From NCBI RefSeq assembly GCF_010015475.1, contig NZ_SSNI01000017.1, forward strand, positions 62,001 to 126,000: DNA of 64,000 nt, read 5' to 3'. The translations under genes and the position numbers were made by a program. The first letter of the stretch is position 1. Every line of letters starts with the position of its first letter. The notes beneath the pieces are model-generated. The model made no database searches and was not told where the DNA came from. It worked only from the letters and a program-made list of their open reading frames with translations. This document shows positions 19,283-27,184 of the stretch, piece after piece. Origin of the DNA: Pontibacter pamirensis (GTDB taxonomy: Bacteria; Bacteroidota; Bacteroidia; Cytophagales; Hymenobacteraceae).

Positions 19283-20053
19283 ATGCCACTCCTTAAAACA
19301 GTATGTAAAACGACAGATGAAGTAATTGCAGCCCTTGACGATATCATCCAGCATAGTATCAGCACCAACGACAGGGCTGGATATTTTGCTGTGCTGTACT
19401 ACCTCGTGACCTGCCGTGTGAAGGAGGGAATCATCCATAATGAGTTTGATGATGGACCACGTATGGAGCGGCTCGATGTGTTATTTGCAAACCGATACCT
19501 AGAGGCATGGCACCTCTGGAAGGGAGGCAAACAAACAACTGCCTCCTGGGGCGTTGCTTTCAGAAGTGCTACGCTTGCACCGGCTATCATCCTGCAGCAT
19601 CTTCTCTTGGGTGTAAATGCACACATCAATCTGGACTTAGGTATAGCAACCGCTGAGACAATGAAAGGTCAGCACCTGCCGCTCATCAAGGGAGACTTCG
19701 ACAGGATAAACGCCATACTCAAGGCAATGGTAGACAAGGTGCAGGACAACCTGGGAAAAGTGTCTCCGTTGATGGGGCTGCTGGACATGTACAGTAAAAC
19801 GCACGATGAGTTGCTGGTAGGGTTCAGTATAGTGGCAGCCAGGGAAGGCGCCTGGTTATTTGCAAATGAACTGAGTCATAAAACAGGAGAAACCTACCAG
19901 GAGTGTATTCTTAACCGCGACAGACGAATAGCTGGTTTAGCCAGGCGCCTGGCAAGCCCCTCCAGTTACTTTATAGGGCTGGTTCTGAAAGCCATCCGGG
20001 CTTCTGAATGGCGAACTCCTGCGGCCAACATTCAACTCCTTAACATTATCTGA
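19283..20053 (+). CDS. DUF5995 family protein
   Basis: A 256-residue soluble, mostly helical protein of the DUF5995 family, with no known activity. Recognisable segments are the opening helix with TTDEVIAALDDIIQ, a run containing GYFAVLYYLVTCRVKEGI, the motif RLDVLFANRYLEAW and the strongly conserved LLGVNAHINLDLGIA, whose His/Asn/Asp could make a metal or active site. No signal peptide is present. It follows the DUF1059 gene at a short distance in the same direction. Function is unknown. Confidence 0.8.
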   Translation: MPLLKTVCKTTDEVIAALDDIIQHSISTNDRAGYFAVLYYLVTCRVKEGIIHNEFDDGPRMERLDVLFANRYLEAWHLWKGGKQTTASWGVAFRSATLAPAIILQHLLLGVNAHINLDLGIATAETMKGQHLPLIKGDFDRINAILKAMVDKVQDNLGKVSPLMGLLDMYSKTHDELLVGFSIVAAREGAWLFANELSHKTGETYQECILNRDRRIAGLARRLASPSSYFIGLVLKAIRASEWRTPAANIQLLNII

Positions 20054-20232
20054 GGTAACGTCGACTGCAAATTCGCAGCACAAAAGTTTATAATTGTAAA
20101 TTCATAACAGCTAATAAAAGTTAGTGAGATAGGTGCGAACAGAGCACAGCAGCAAATTCTTTGAATTTTAAAAAATACTTTTTGCTGTTGTGTTAGATTC
20201 TATATATTGTATCGTTAAAACAATATATAACT

Positions 20233-20847
20233 ATGTACAAACTTAAACAACTTCTGATTTTCTGCCTGATAGCAGGCGCACTGGTATCATGCGGCAAAGA
20301 AAGTGATCCGGAACCGGCATCAACTGCAGAGCAGGACTACCTTCCAACCACAGTAGGTTCTACCTGGGGGTACGGGGGTATCTCGCCCTACACCTTAACT
20401 GTTACGGGGGAAACCAAGGTCATCAATGGTAAAACCTTTCACGTGATGGAGACGACGCAAGGTACTGAGAAAAGAAAATCCTACCTATTGAAAGAGAAAG
20501 GAGTTTACACGGGCATTGGTATGCATCCTGATCTGGGAGACGTGGAGATTGCAATCTTAAAAGAGGAGACGCCAGTTGGGAAACCCTGGGAGCAGACGAA
20601 TATAATAAACGATGTAGAGACTAAGATGACTTTGAGCATTGTTGAAAAGGGCATTTCTAAAACGGTAGAAGGTAAAACATATCAAAACGTAATTAACGTG
20701 AAAATGGAAACCTCCTATATTTTCATGGGTATAGAAGTAGAGTCAGGCGTTGCTACCAACTATTACTTTGCCAAAGGTGTAGGAATTATACTATCAGATT
20801 TTGGTGCTATGGGACAGGTTCCTTTGCTGACCTATGATGTTAAATAA
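20233..20847 (+). CDS. Hypothetical lipoprotein
   Basis: A 204-residue lipoprotein: the signal LLIFCLIAGALVSCG puts the lipidated Cys at about residue 20, followed by a short acidic, Ser/Pro linker. The mature domain begins YLPTTVGSTWGYGG and contains beta-strand-like stretches with many Lys/Thr residues. This opening is common among Bacteroidetes lipoproteins of unknown role. A very AT-rich leader precedes the gene. It has no partner gene and I do not recognise a domain with a defined function. Confidence 0.8.
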   Translation: MYKLKQLLIFCLIAGALVSCGKESDPEPASTAEQDYLPTTVGSTWGYGGISPYTLTVTGETKVINGKTFHVMETTQGTEKRKSYLLKEKGVYTGIGMHPDLGDVEIAILKEETPVGKPWEQTNIINDVETKMTLSIVEKGISKTVEGKTYQNVINVKMETSYIFMGIEVESGVATNYYFAKGVGIILSDFGAMGQVPLLTYDVK

Positions 20848-21089
20848 AACCCTTTACCGATTCTGTCTGTAGTTTTGCTGACTTTCAGTGAAACAGAAAG
20901 AACTGAAAACTAATGCAAAGAGAAAAGGCAATGGCATTTTAGGGCTGTTGCCTTTTCTGCTTGTAAAATACATGATGAAAGCGGACAAGCAGATTGCGGA
21001 TTACAAACCCACTTCTCATTATTTTCAGTTTATTAATCCAAAACAGCTTTAAACAGCAGAATAGAATGTGCAAAATGCACCTGTGGCAA

Positions 21090-21788
21090 TCAGTCCTCTT
21101 TTCCCATAGCAATTAGAGTATCTGCTAAATCAGAAAGGGTAGGGGCCGATAATTCCGGTGCCGGGGCCAGCGGGTAAAGCACCTGGCCAGAGCGGGAGAT
21201 AAAGGCGGCCCTGGCACCGGCACGGAGTGCGCCGGCCATATCCCAGCCATGGGCAGCTACCATCATTACTTCTTCCAACTTTACGCCCAGCTTGTCTGCT
21301 GCATATTGGTAAGGGCTGGGATGGGGCTTGAATTTTTCCACGGCATCCACACTCAGTGTCGCTTCAAAAAAATCTTTCAGGCCTACTTTCTCCAGGTGCG
21401 GTATACTTGACTTAGCGGGAGAGTTGGTAAGTGTCGCCATTCTGAAACCCGCCTCCTGTAGCTTTTGCAGCCCCGGAATCACATCGGGGTGTGGTTGTGT
21501 GTCCTTTACCATCGCCACCAGTTCTTTTTGCTTTTCCTCTGACACATCCTGGCCTATCACCGCTGCCGTCATACGCATTACCGCCTGGCCAACTTCACTG
21601 AAGGTGTGGTATTTATCTGTTACATTTTCAACGAGCGCGTACTCCAGGAGCTGCGCAAACCAAAATTTAAAGGCCAGTTCATTTTTAAAGGCTTTGTTTA
21701 CTGCCTCCTGCATGTCAGACATGTCCAACAAAGTTTCATTAACATCAAAAAGCAACAATGCAGGTCGTTTATTGGAATTATTTTGCAT
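21090..21788 (-). CDS. Haloacid dehalogenase type II-like HAD hydrolase
   Basis: A 232-residue cytoplasmic HAD-superfamily hydrolase close to the (S)-2-haloacid dehalogenases (type II). Motif I is LLLFDVNETLLDM with the nucleophile Asp; the helical cap domain spans about residues 20-95; motif II is ATLTNSPAKSS; motif III Lys lies in EKFKPHPSPYQYAADKLG; motif IV reads VAAHGWDMAGALRAGARAAF, typical of this subgroup. The real substrate may be a 2-haloacid or a phosphate ester. It is a lone gene, and the 312-base spacer beyond its start separates it from the GH8 gene. Confidence 0.9.
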   Translation of the reverse strand: MQNNSNKRPALLLFDVNETLLDMSDMQEAVNKAFKNELAFKFWFAQLLEYALVENVTDKYHTFSEVGQAVMRMTAAVIGQDVSEEKQKELVAMVKDTQPHPDVIPGLQKLQEAGFRMATLTNSPAKSSIPHLEKVGLKDFFEATLSVDAVEKFKPHPSPYQYAADKLGVKLEEVMMVAAHGWDMAGALRAGARAAFISRSGQVLYPLAPAPELSAPTLSDLADTLIAMGKED

Positions 21789-22100
21789 CTGGTTTGATTA
21801 AGGAATTTATACATCCTGATGTCTCTATACGAAGCATGCTGCTCTGGAGTCCTTTTTCGTGTCTGGTTTTCCGTGAAGCATAAACCAGAGTAGGTTGTTG
21901 ATAGGAAGCAAGAAGTGCAAGGCGTAGTGTTTCTCCGCCGTGCACCCTGGTAATACACCATAAAAGGCAACGGTGGTTTTTTTTATTTTCCTATTTCTTT
22001 TAATCAAAGGAATAATATATTCAAATAAGTCTTATGTTATGGCAATAGCTTCAGCATAGGGTGGTATATTTATACTTGAATTTTAAAACTGACAAAATCA
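21789..22100. other. Divergent spacer, no gene seen
   Basis: The 312 bases between the HAD and GH8 genes carry AT-rich sequence. TATACTTG at 22069-22076 is one mismatch from the TAnnTTTG -7 consensus and could serve the GH8 gene; otherwise I see nothing. Confidence 0.35.
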
Positions 22101-23561
22101 ATGAGAAAACCAATGCTCTACGCCTTCTCCTTCTTGTGGGTATTATGCACCATGGCGGGATGTGGCAAAGATGAAGAAACTGTAGAACTGGAAACAATGG
22201 TCGACATTACGGTGAAGAATGCAGCTGGCAGTGCCGAAGCAAACCGGGATGTATACCTGTTTAAAAACCCTTCCACAGAGGCAAGCGGCCGTACACCTGC
22301 AAACGCATTAAGAAAAATTGCCACCAACACCAATGGTGTTGCTAAATTCGACTTACAAACAATCCCGGATCTGGCATCAACAGGCACTTTGCATTTTACA
22401 GTATTGGACGGAGCTCAGAATGATGTGTTGGGCTCAGTTGCTATAAATTATACAAAAGGCCAGTCAGTGGCAAAAGAGCTGGTACTCCAGGATAATAGTA
22501 CACCTGACCCTGAACCTGTTTCTGCCTACGAATATGGTTTTATGCCCACCACCGTTTCGCATGAGCTTGCCATGAGTGAGTATGAACGCTGGAAAACCAC
22601 ACAGGTAGTGCCTTGTAATGGCGGCCTGCGGGTAGTTGCAGCACCTGCCAACGAAAGCAAAGTGGAAGCCATTGGATTCGGACTTATGCTGGCAGCTTAT
22701 GCGCAGGACAAAGAGACGTTCGATGGTATACACAGATTTTACAACAGCAAGCGCACGGTGCAGGCAGCAAACATGATGGCCTGGTCGGTTACCTGCAGTG
22801 GGGTTCTGGACCCAGGCAGTGCAACTGACGGCGACATTGACGTAGCCTTTGCACTGATTGTAGCTAGCAAGCACTGGGGCGACACTTACTTAGATGCTGC
22901 CAAGGAAATTCTTCAGATCATCAGAACAAACCTCATTGTGCAGTGCAGTGTGAACGGGGAAAACATGTACATACTGGCTCCAGGCTATTCGAACGGAGCC
23001 TGGGGTGGATGCGGCATGACAGACGTGATGTACCACACCCCTGCCTTTTTCAGAGTATTTGCAGAGGTAACAGGAGACAACGTGTGGGAGCAGTTAGCAG
23101 ATGACACCTACAAGCTGTTAGAAAATGGTGCGCACCCGACAACAGGCTTAGTGCCTGACTGGCAAACTGCCAGCGGCACTCCCGGCCCTGGTGGGCGGGC
23201 AGGTCACTTTGGCTACGACGCCTGCCGTGCACCTTGGAAGCTAACTTTAGACTATCTCTGGAATGGAAATACGAAAGCCGAAGAATGGACAACTAAAGTA
23301 TCGGGATGGGCAAATCAGGTGGGCCCTGCTAACATTGTGGATGGCTACGAACTAGACGGTACGCCAATCGGTACAAACGGATTGAACAGCTCTTTCCTGG
23401 GTGGCTTTACCGTTGCCTCCATGAGCCACAGCCAAGACCGTGTAAATAGGTTTGGTACAGAGTTAAGTAAGCTCAGAGACACCTACTGGTTTAACATCAA
23501 CACAAGGGTGCTTTACCTGTTTACCTTAACAGGCAATTTCTGGAACCCGCTGGATAGATAA
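22101..23561 (+). CDS. Glycoside hydrolase family 8 lipoprotein
   Basis: A 486-residue lipoprotein with a GH8 (alpha/alpha)6-barrel domain; GH8 enzymes are inverting endo-glucanases, xylanases or chitosanases. The signal contains LCTMAGCG (lipid Cys near residue 21). Residues about 30-130 form a beta-rich carboxypeptidase-regulatory-like or Ig-like domain, then an acidic linker. The catalytic domain starts near residue 145. Visible GH8 features are the Glu in SKVEAIGFGLMLAAYAQ (general acid position), the Asp cluster TDGDIDVAFAL and the late YDACRAPWKLTLDY. Together with the CE2 and PL14 proteins it indicates plant or microbial polysaccharide use, but it stands alone in its own transcription unit. 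Confidence 0.88.
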   Translation: MRKPMLYAFSFLWVLCTMAGCGKDEETVELETMVDITVKNAAGSAEANRDVYLFKNPSTEASGRTPANALRKIATNTNGVAKFDLQTIPDLASTGTLHFTVLDGAQNDVLGSVAINYTKGQSVAKELVLQDNSTPDPEPVSAYEYGFMPTTVSHELAMSEYERWKTTQVVPCNGGLRVVAAPANESKVEAIGFGLMLAAYAQDKETFDGIHRFYNSKRTVQAANMMAWSVTCSGVLDPGSATDGDIDVAFALIVASKHWGDTYLDAAKEILQIIRTNLIVQCSVNGENMYILAPGYSNGAWGGCGMTDVMYHTPAFFRVFAEVTGDNVWEQLADDTYKLLENGAHPTTGLVPDWQTASGTPGPGGRAGHFGYDACRAPWKLTLDYLWNGNTKAEEWTTKVSGWANQVGPANIVDGYELDGTPIGTNGLNSSFLGGFTVASMSHSQDRVNRFGTELSKLRDTYWFNINTRVLYLFTLTGNFWNPLDR

Positions 23562-23630
23562 ATTTTAAGTGCTATAGCGGAAGTGCTTTTCGCTCACACA
23601 GCGAATACTCTCGCTGAAAGCATGAAAAGA

Positions 23631-23671
23631 AACAAAGAGGCCCGGTGTCATGCATTGGGCCTCTTTGTTTT
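23631..23671 (+). terminator. Intrinsic terminator after GH8 gene
   Basis: Perfect 13-bp arms at 23631-23643 and 23657-23669 (rich in GGCCC/GGGCC) are followed by TTTTT, 70 bases after the GH8 stop codon. Confidence 0.85.
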
Positions 23672-23766
23672 TAGATCATTTTCCTGTTAAGCGCAAGGCA
23701 GTTTACATACACTTTTTTCTGTTTCCTTCGTTTTTACATAAGTGTTTCACTTTCAGATTTATACTT

Positions 23767-24120
23767 ATGATACTAGCTGCCAAACTACTACTGTTTCTAT
23801 TCTTGCCGCTGTCTGTAGCCTTTTCAGCTTTACATCACGGATGGGCAAATTACGACCAGACCAATACGCTGGATTATACCGGCCAGGTAGAAGAAATCAC
23901 CTATGAGAACCCCCATGGCATGTTGAAACTACAGCATGAGGATGAAACCTGGACGGTTGTACTGGCCCCACCCAGCAGAATGAACTCCCGCGGCCTGACA
24001 AATGATATGGTCCATGTTGGCGATGAGGTGCGGGTAGTGGGGTATCCGCATAAAGAAGAGAAAAATGAGATGCGTGCAGAGCGGATATATGTAGGAGAAA
24101 AAAAGATAGAGCTACGCTAG
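23767..24120 (+). CDS. DUF6152 family exported protein
   Basis: A 117-residue exported protein of the DUF6152 family, small periplasmic OB-like beta proteins of unknown function. The signal peptide is MILAAKLLLFLFLPLSVAFSA; the mature part starts HHGWANYDQ, a family hallmark, then VEEITYENPHGMLKLQ, a Trp-containing strand and DEVRVVGYPHKE. The ATG at 23767 is chosen because an earlier in-frame start at 23650 would add 39 residues and run through the preceding terminator. The next gene starts two bases after the stop, so the pair is probably translated together. Confidence 0.8.
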   Translation: MILAAKLLLFLFLPLSVAFSALHHGWANYDQTNTLDYTGQVEEITYENPHGMLKLQHEDETWTVVLAPPSRMNSRGLTNDMVHVGDEVRVVGYPHKEEKNEMRAERIYVGEKKIELR

Positions 24121-24122
24121 CG

Positions 24123-24608
24123 GTGCCCATTGCCCTGGCAGGGCTGATGCAGGACCTGGAGGCTTCAGCGCTGGCCAGTGCCATCCGGCAATCTAACTGG
24201 TTATACCCTTTTCTGGAGATTCTGCACATCCTGGGCATCGTATTGCTGGTAGGTGCCGCCTTTCTGTTCGATCTGCGCTTGCTGGGCTTCTCCAGAAACC
24301 TGCCTGTCCCGGACCTGGCCCGTCATGTATTGCCCTGGTCCAGGAGGGGCTTATACCTTATCGTTCCTTCTGGTTTATTGCTGTTCAGTACCAATGCGGT
24401 GGCCCTGGCAAGCGATCCCGTTTTTCATATCAAGCTGATCATGCTGGCGGTAGGCGGTATAAATGCAGGGTTATTTCATCGGTACATTTTTTCTACGGCA
24501 CAAGGCTGGATGCATGGCAACACACCTGGGATGGCTAAAGCAGTGGCAGTATGCTCCATCGTGGTGTGGGTGGTCGTGATTGCCTGTGGGCGTTTGCTGG
24601 CTTATTAG
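24123..24608 (+). CDS. DUF6644-like integral membrane protein
   Basis: A 161-residue inner-membrane protein with four predicted helices, matching the DUF6644/DUF2214-type family that often sits beside DUF6152 genes. Key stretches are SNWLYPFLEILHILGIVLLV (with a membrane His), FLFDLRLLGFSRNLPV, the second helix LYLIVPSGLLLFS and the terminal helix before CGRLLAY. Conserved His residues inside helices suggest heme b binding as in cytochrome b561-like folds, which is an inference. The GTG at 24123 abuts the upstream stop; an ATG at 24147 is an equally reasonable start. It converges on the next gene with only two bases between. Confidence 0.72.
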   Translation: MPIALAGLMQDLEASALASAIRQSNWLYPFLEILHILGIVLLVGAAFLFDLRLLGFSRNLPVPDLARHVLPWSRRGLYLIVPSGLLLFSTNAVALASDPVFHIKLIMLAVGGINAGLFHRYIFSTAQGWMHGNTPGMAKAVAVCSIVVWVVVIACGRLLAY

Positions 24609-24610
24609 TA

Positions 24611-25144
24611 TTACTTTTCCGCTTTTACTGCTTTTTGCAACTCGGCTTTGTTCATTTTGCTGCGGCCGCTGATGTCCAGCTTCCGGGCTTCTTTCATTAG
24701 ATCTGCTTTGGTGGGCGTATTATCCTGCTCTTTTTTTACTTCTTTTAAGGCTTGTTTCACTGCAGGGGTATAGGCTACATGCTGATTTCCTTTTTTGGAG
24801 CCTTTCGCTTTCTTTTGCTCGGCCTCCTTTTTCTCCTTTTCGCTCAGTTTTTCCCATGCTTCTTTGGGTAGATACTGGCTGGTTTTGCCATCGTGGCGGG
24901 CGTCAGCATCACCGTCCTTCGTCTGCCAATCCTCTTCCGTCCATTTCTCCAGCGACTTTGCCTCCTTGTCTTTTTCGCCTTTGTAGCCGCCACCCTGCTT
25001 TTCGTACTCCTGCACCAGCAGCTGGCTCTTGCGTGCCGACCATTGTCCTTTCTTGCCTCCCTTATCCGAAGCCACTAACTCGTCTTTGATTTTCTCCCGC
25101 AGCTCCGGCTTGGTGTACTGCGCCTCGTTTCTGCTCTTTGTCAT
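24611..25144 (-). CDS. DUF5872 / Rho-N-like Lys-rich protein
   Basis: A 177-residue highly charged, Lys-rich cytoplasmic protein. Residues about 1-100 match the DUF5872 pattern seen in Bacteroidetes and Chlamydiae-like genomes: TKPELREKIKDELVASDKGG, then GQWSARKSQLLVQEYEK and WTEEDWQT, followed by a Lys/Glu linker. The last 40 residues (TKADLMKEARKLDISGRSKM) form a helix-extended-loop-helix like the Rho N-terminal or SAP fold, which usually binds nucleic acid. A DNA- or RNA-binding, perhaps nucleoid-associated or stress role is likely but unproven. Confidence 0.7.
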   Translation of the reverse strand: MTKSRNEAQYTKPELREKIKDELVASDKGGKKGQWSARKSQLLVQEYEKQGGGYKGEKDKEAKSLEKWTEEDWQTKDGDADARHDGKTSQYLPKEAWEKLSEKEKKEAEQKKAKGSKKGNQHVAYTPAVKQALKEVKKEQDNTPTKADLMKEARKLDISGRSKMNKAELQKAVKAEK

Positions 25145-25432
25145 AGCTTATTTTGATTGTTTTACTTTCAGTAAACAATGCAGAAAGGTATAAGTTTTGA
25201 ATGCAGGGGTTGTATGGGATGAAATGAAGGTGCGTTAATCCCGCTGCTCCTGTATGTATTTTCAGTTACGCACCCGGAAGAGAAGTGGACTTAATTTAAA
25301 GCAAAAGATGCATTACCCTTACATCTATACTTGCTGTTTCTATAGAGTATAACACAGCAAATTATTACAACTCGCGGGAAAGACTAATCAGTACGTCACT
25401 CCCTTAACTACTTAGCAGCTATGAAGTATACT
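25145..25432. other. Divergent spacer, no gene seen
   Basis: Spacer between the DUF5872 and DUF3140 genes. Bases 25255-25310 are related to a second copy at about 28643-28700 (see the DUF3140 relic), so this stretch was part of a duplicated unit. Confidence 0.45.
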
Positions 25433-25456
25433 AATTCAACAATTCAACAATTCAAC
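25433..25456 (+). repeat. Three tandem copies of AATTCAAC directly before the DUF3140 start
   Basis: The octamer AATTCAAC occurs three times in a row, ending one base before the ATG. There is no Shine-Dalgarno sequence, so the repeat occupies the whole ribosome-binding region. Confidence 0.9.
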
Positions 25457-25457
25457 A

Positions 25458-25811
25458 ATGGCACATACAGATTTCGATAAGGAAGAGCGCGAGCAGATTT
25501 ACCAGGACTTTAAAGAAGCCGTGAACATGACTCCTTCTGAACTGGAGAAATGGTTAAAAACCGAAGAATCTAAAGAAGTAGGTTATAAGGAAGATGATGC
25601 TGCTGAATCGGTAGGGCACGAATCTGGGAGGAAAATCATTAAGATTCTTCACACAAAAAAAGCAGACCTGACAGATACAGACTATGCACACATGCGCAAA
25701 GTAGTAGGCTATGTGCACCGGCATACAGCACAGCGACCTTCCGGTGACATCGAAAATACGCCGTGGCGATACTCTTTGAAAAACTGGGGCCATGAGCCAA
25801 AGAAGAACTAA
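25458..25811 (+). CDS. DUF3140 domain protein
   Basis: A 117-residue soluble, charged protein of the DUF3140 family (function unknown; genomic neighbours in other species often concern stress or DNA handling). Family hallmarks are VNMTPSELEKWLKTEESKEVG, VGHESGRKIIKIL, an acidic segment with TDTDYAHMRKVVGYVHRH, and the C-terminal NTPWRYSLKNWGHEPKK. The core is predominantly helical with no signal or membrane segment. Its initiation region is a three-unit octamer repeat. A truncated, decayed copy of this gene lies 3 kb downstream. Confidence 0.85.
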   Translation: MAHTDFDKEEREQIYQDFKEAVNMTPSELEKWLKTEESKEVGYKEDDAAESVGHESGRKIIKILHTKKADLTDTDYAHMRKVVGYVHRHTAQRPSGDIENTPWRYSLKNWGHEPKKN

Positions 25812-25900
25812 AGTATAAGGACTGGGCCTGGTGGTGACATGCTCCGTTAGCGCCAGCTAGTGCTACTGTTACACTTGCTGCATGTGCTGCAGCATACCAT

Positions 25901-25941
25901 ACGAGTGCTAATGTAAGCTTATAGCTCGTACTAGCACTCGT
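25901..25941. repeat. Inverted repeat in a structured non-coding stretch
   Basis: Arms ACGAGTGCTA (25901-25910) and TAGCACTCGT (25932-25941) are perfectly complementary. Several further CGCGCTAGC words follow at about 25994 and 26030, so the 25840-26060 spacer is unusually repetitive. Confidence 0.6.
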
Positions 25942-25953
25942 GCTGGAGGTATG

Positions 25954-25990
25954 TATAGCTGCGTAGAGAAGAAAAGGCACGAGCTGCAAG
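25954..25990 (+). repeat. Dispersed 37-bp repeat, copy 1
   Basis: This 37-base segment (beginning TATAGCTGCGTAGAGAAGAA) recurs at 30278-30314 with three mismatches. Both copies are non-coding, in the same orientation and follow a TAGC-rich patch, which suggests a small dispersed or REP-like element. Confidence 0.7.
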
Positions 25991-26075
25991 AACGCGCTAG
26001 CGGGGGAAACAAATAAGGCTACAAATTCGCGCTAGCAAGGCAAGTAGCAGGTAAGGAAAGTATCTGCTATTTAAA

Positions 26076-27092
26076 TTAAAAGTAGAAAGGGAGCTTGTAC
26101 CGGAAAACTACTTTCTTTTTGTTCTGTACCCCAGGTTCAAATTTGGGGAACAGCCTGATAACGCGTAGCACTTCTTCGTCCAAGCCGTAGCCTAGTCCCT
26201 TAAATACCTCCGGAAACCGCACTGTGCCATCATCATCTACTAAAAAATAAGCTATAAGCTCCCCATGCACGTTGTTGGCAGTGGCCTCTGCTGGTATATG
26301 GAGGTGCTGAGAAATAAATTTTTGCATAGCAGCATCGCCACCCTGGAACACTGGAGGTTGTTCTATGCCTGTATAAATAGGTTTCCGGAGAATAAGGTGC
26401 GCGGAGTCGGTTACCTCATCACAGTTGATGGGTGGTGGAGATACGTCTAGTGTAAGGGTGATCGGGTCGGGGAAAAAGACTAGTTCTTTGGAACGTTTGC
26501 TTTTGGCAGTTAGCTTTTTATTGTCTTTTTTAAACGCCTGGTCTACCTCCGGTTCTTCGCGGTCGGCTACTTTGAACATGAATGGGATTAGGAGGCGTGA
26601 AGGCACTGGCTTCTGGTTGATTTGCGCCGGTTCCCAGGAGGGCATACGACGCAGTGTCGATAGCAGTGCCTCAGCAAACACATCTTGGCTTGCTTTCAGA
26701 ACCTTCAAGTCCTCCAGCCTACCGGTTTCGCTGACGCTTACCTGCATTAAAACATACCCCGAGAGATGAACCGCCACGTCATGGAACGGATAGGTGTAAT
26801 GCGTGCCCATGAACTCTCCCAGTTTGATGTCTCCTCCCGGGAACGCTGGTTTAAGGGTATCTGAAACAATGGCACTAGTCTTTTCAATAGCTCCGGTACG
26901 TGCACGGCTGTTTAGGAGATCGTACACTTTCAGTTGCTTTCGGAAGGGTGCAGGAGCCTTCATTCCTGTAGCCATGCCCATACCAGCTAGCGGTATGGAA
27001 ATACATAAGCCAAGGGTAAGCGCAAAAGCGATGTTTTGGAGAGGGTGCGGCCTTCGGCTGTATTGGAGATAAGGGTGTAGGGTCAGGAACAT
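26076..27092 (-). CDS. Energy transducer TonB-like protein with two TonB C-terminal domains
   Basis: A 338-residue envelope protein. One N-terminal membrane segment (about residues 18-40, FALTLGLCISIPLAGMGM) anchors it in the inner membrane. Two TonB C-terminal-type domains follow: the first about residues 95-180 (HLSGYVLMQVSVSETGRLEDLKVL is its hallmark region, ending in MPSWEPAQINQKPVPSR), the second about residues 250-338 (FQGGDAAMQKFISQ, ELIAYFLVDDDGTVRFPEV, FPKFEPGVQNKKKVVFRY). A Lys/Ser-rich linker joins them. The first ATG (27092) is used; a GTG at 27155 would add 21 residues. It may energise an outer-membrane receptor, but no ExbB/ExbD or receptor is adjacent. Confidence 0.75.
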   Translation of the reverse strand: MFLTLHPYLQYSRRPHPLQNIAFALTLGLCISIPLAGMGMATGMKAPAPFRKQLKVYDLLNSRARTGAIEKTSAIVSDTLKPAFPGGDIKLGEFMGTHYTYPFHDVAVHLSGYVLMQVSVSETGRLEDLKVLKASQDVFAEALLSTLRRMPSWEPAQINQKPVPSRLLIPFMFKVADREEPEVDQAFKKDNKKLTAKSKRSKELVFFPDPITLTLDVSPPPINCDEVTDSAHLILRKPIYTGIEQPPVFQGGDAAMQKFISQHLHIPAEATANNVHGELIAYFLVDDDGTVRFPEVFKGLGYGLDEEVLRVIRLFPKFEPGVQNKKKVVFRYKLPFYF

Positions 27093-27184
27093 AAATAGTA
27101 TAGTTTGCTTCAGATCATTGTGTTCTGGTACAAATTTTTGCAGAAGGAGCGGCACCAGCGTGAGAAGCTATATTTAGAGGTTTG

